Part shown: in pieces, positions 62,794 to 64,000 of the stretch
Layout of the letters: the number at the start of each line of letters is the position of its first letter
How positions within the stretch are numbered: position 1 is the first letter of the stretch
NCBI GenBank assembly: GCA_013791905.1
Contig: VMSX01000009.1
Span: forward strand, 186,001 to 250,000
Length of the DNA stretch: 64,000 bases
Reading direction: 5' to 3'
From: Rhodocyclaceae bacterium
GTDB taxonomy: Bacteria; Pseudomonadota; Gammaproteobacteria; Burkholderiales; Rhodocyclaceae
Program-made: the position numbers and the translations under genes
The notes under the pieces: model-generated
Databases searched by the model: none
Told to the model about the DNA's origin: nothing
What the model saw: only the letters and a program-made list of their open reading frames with translations

Positions 62794-63810
62794 ATGTTCC
62801 TTAGGCGTACATCCCTTGTACTGCATGGGGACAGGCTTGCGAACGCTACTTTGCGCTGCTCTATCGGCCTGATTTCAGTGCTGGCAATCAGCCTGGCTTA
62901 TGCACAGAACGCCAGTGCTGCAAAGTGCTTGTATGTCTCTTCCTACCATAAGGGCTATGAGTGGAACGATGGCATTGAGCGGGGCCTGGAGGAAGGGCTG
63001 CAAGGGAAGTGCGAATTGTCCCGCTTCTATATGGACACCAACCGCAATACCACTCCGAAATTTGCACAACGCAAAGCCCTCGAAGCCAAGCAACTCATCG
63101 AGCAAACGCGTCCCGACGTGGTCATCGCCTGCGACGATGCCGCATCCCAATATCTGATCATGCCCTACTTCCGGAATGCAGCCGTTCCGATAGTATTTTG
63201 CGGCGTCAACTGGACGGTGAAAGCTTACGGTTACCCCTATTCGAACGTGACCGGAATGATCGAAATCGCCCCGATCAAGCCGCTGGTGAAGGAGGTGCGC
63301 AGCATTCTCCCGGCAGTCAGGTCAGGGATATATCTTGCGGCCGATGTGATGACCCAGCACAAGGAATTCGAAGAGAATCGCGAGGCGTACGCCCAGGCCA
63401 ACATCAAGCTGTCGCCGATTTTCGTCAAGACGTTGGCGACATGGCAAGCCGGCTTTGCCGCTGCACAAAAGGCCGATTTTGTCGTGCTGGGCACCAATGC
63501 GGGAATCACCGACTGGGACAATCGCCAGGCTTATCAGAGCGTCATGTCCAGCGTGCAGAAACTGATCGTCACAAACTACGACTGGATGGCCCCCTATGCC
63601 ATGCTGGCCATGACCAAGGCCGCCGAAGAGCAGGGTGAGTGGTCCGCGCATCTGGTACAAAGCATCTTGAGTGGCATCACACCGGACAAGCTCCCGATTG
63701 TCGCCAACCGGCGCTGGCAGACGTACGTCAACGTCGAACTCGCCGCGGCGGCGAAAATACAGCTTCCGCTCGGCCTTGTGCATAAGGCGGTAAGAGCCGT
63801 CAAGCCGTGA
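62794..63810 (+). CDS. ABC-type substrate-binding-like periplasmic protein (PF04392 type)
   Basis: 338 aa with a signal peptide (hydrophobic ~20-40, cleavage near ASA-AK). The mature part (KCLYVSSYHKGYEWNDGIE, DVVIACDDAASQYLI, VPIVFCGVNW) matches the ABC_sub_bind family seen upstream of sensor kinases or GGDEF proteins. ATG 62794 follows GGAGG. Its TGA overlaps the ATG of the next gene (TGATG), so it is probably the ligand-binding partner of that sensor. Confidence 0.9.
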   Translation: MFLRRTSLVLHGDRLANATLRCSIGLISVLAISLAYAQNASAAKCLYVSSYHKGYEWNDGIERGLEEGLQGKCELSRFYMDTNRNTTPKFAQRKALEAKQLIEQTRPDVVIACDDAASQYLIMPYFRNAAVPIVFCGVNWTVKAYGYPYSNVTGMIEIAPIKPLVKEVRSILPAVRSGIYLAADVMTQHKEFEENREAYAQANIKLSPIFVKTLATWQAGFAAAQKADFVVLGTNAGITDWDNRQAYQSVMSSVQKLIVTNYDWMAPYAMLAMTKAAEEQGEWSAHLVQSILSGITPDKLPIVANRRWQTYVNVELAAAAKIQLPLGLVHKAVRAVKP

Positions 63811-64000
63811 TGCAGTGGCGCATTCCGACGATCTTCTCGCTGGCAACCGCCGCGCTTGCCTTGGGATTCGTGATCACGGCTGCAGCGGTCAGCCTTGCCC
63901 TGATGACCATTATCCAGGATGAAGAGGCTGCCTTTGGCGTAGAAATTGGCGCAGTCAAGGACAATCTGGTACAGCGCCTGACCTCGGCGAACGAGGTGCT
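63810..64000 (+). CDS. Membrane sensor protein, 5' part
   Basis: First 63 codons only. MQWRIPTIFSLATAALALGF followed by VITAAAVSLALMTII forms a membrane segment, after which a periplasmic helix begins (VEIGAVKDNLVQRL). By position after a periplasmic binding protein it is likely a sensor histidine kinase or diguanylate cyclase; the deciding domains lie outside the window. Confidence 0.8.
   Translation, partial: MQWRIPTIFSLATAALALGFVITAAAVSLALMTIIQDEEAAFGVEIGAVKDNLVQRLTSANEV

Noticed and set aside
1-64000. CRISPR array or cas genes
   Set aside because: No regularly spaced direct repeats and no Cas-like proteins were seen; the dispersed repeats are irregularly placed and in both orientations.

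Overview
The window is about 64 kb of GC-rich chromosome from a Betaproteobacterium. Gene content and order point to the Rhodocyclales/Sterolibacteriaceae side of the class (rpsU-yqeY-dnaG-rpoD operon, birA-coaX-SPOR-coaE-zapD-yacG run, zapB-like/zapA/6S RNA, phoH-ybeY-corC, UbiH next to DsbC). This placement is an inference from synteny and composition, not from a search.

Layout. 1-18.2 kb: a cobalamin locus (cobU fragment, cobQ, cbiB, cobC, btuF, bluB, cobO, btuD, btuC, btuB) with a cobalamin riboswitch ahead of btuB. It is interrupted at 0.4-7.4 kb by a type I restriction-modification operon carrying an extra AlbA_2/ATPase gene, and an MscS-type channel gene sits between cobQ and cbiB. 18.4-28.2 kb: cell division genes (zapB-like, zapA), 6S RNA, then signalling and housekeeping genes (EAL-HDOD, EVE, TauE, GGDEF, ParA-like, quinone reductase, two class III nucleotidyl cyclases, one fused to a hemerythrin). 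28.2-33.3 kb: macromolecular synthesis operon and a CAT-anticodon tRNA. 33.4-38.4 kb: a tRNA-linked accessory island with an integrase stub, a DUF1524 fragment, RhuM, a DUF6155-like protein and a primase-helicase of the TOTE type. 38.5-64 kb: a dCACHE-GGDEF-EAL protein, birA, coaX, cyclase-FHA, TrpB2, coaE, zapD, yacG, Nudix-ThiE, DUF815 ATPase, mltA, a CxxCH sensor diguanylate cyclase, dsbC, UbiH-type hydroxylase, phoH-ybeY-corC, AmpG-type transporter, radical SAM, ubiB and a two-gene sensory pair cut by the window end.

The most unusual signal is not a gene. Ten hairpins share a nearly invariant 15-nt apical core (TTGGGGCGGCCCGGC or its complement) but have different, perfectly complementary 6-9 bp arms at each site. 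They lie between genes, across the zapA ribosome binding site, and in frame inside btuD, coaE and mltA. A second dispersed 23-bp repeat (AAA followed by GTCGGCGCTGGCGGGACGGC) has five exact and two near-exact copies, several inside reading frames (bluB, birA, the DUF815 gene, mltA). The two repeat types co-occur in mltA and between the diguanylate cyclase gene and dsbC. They behave like small palindromic mobile or structural elements that tolerate in-frame insertion into essential proteins, in the manner of the Rickettsia palindromic elements. I see no transposase for them in the window.
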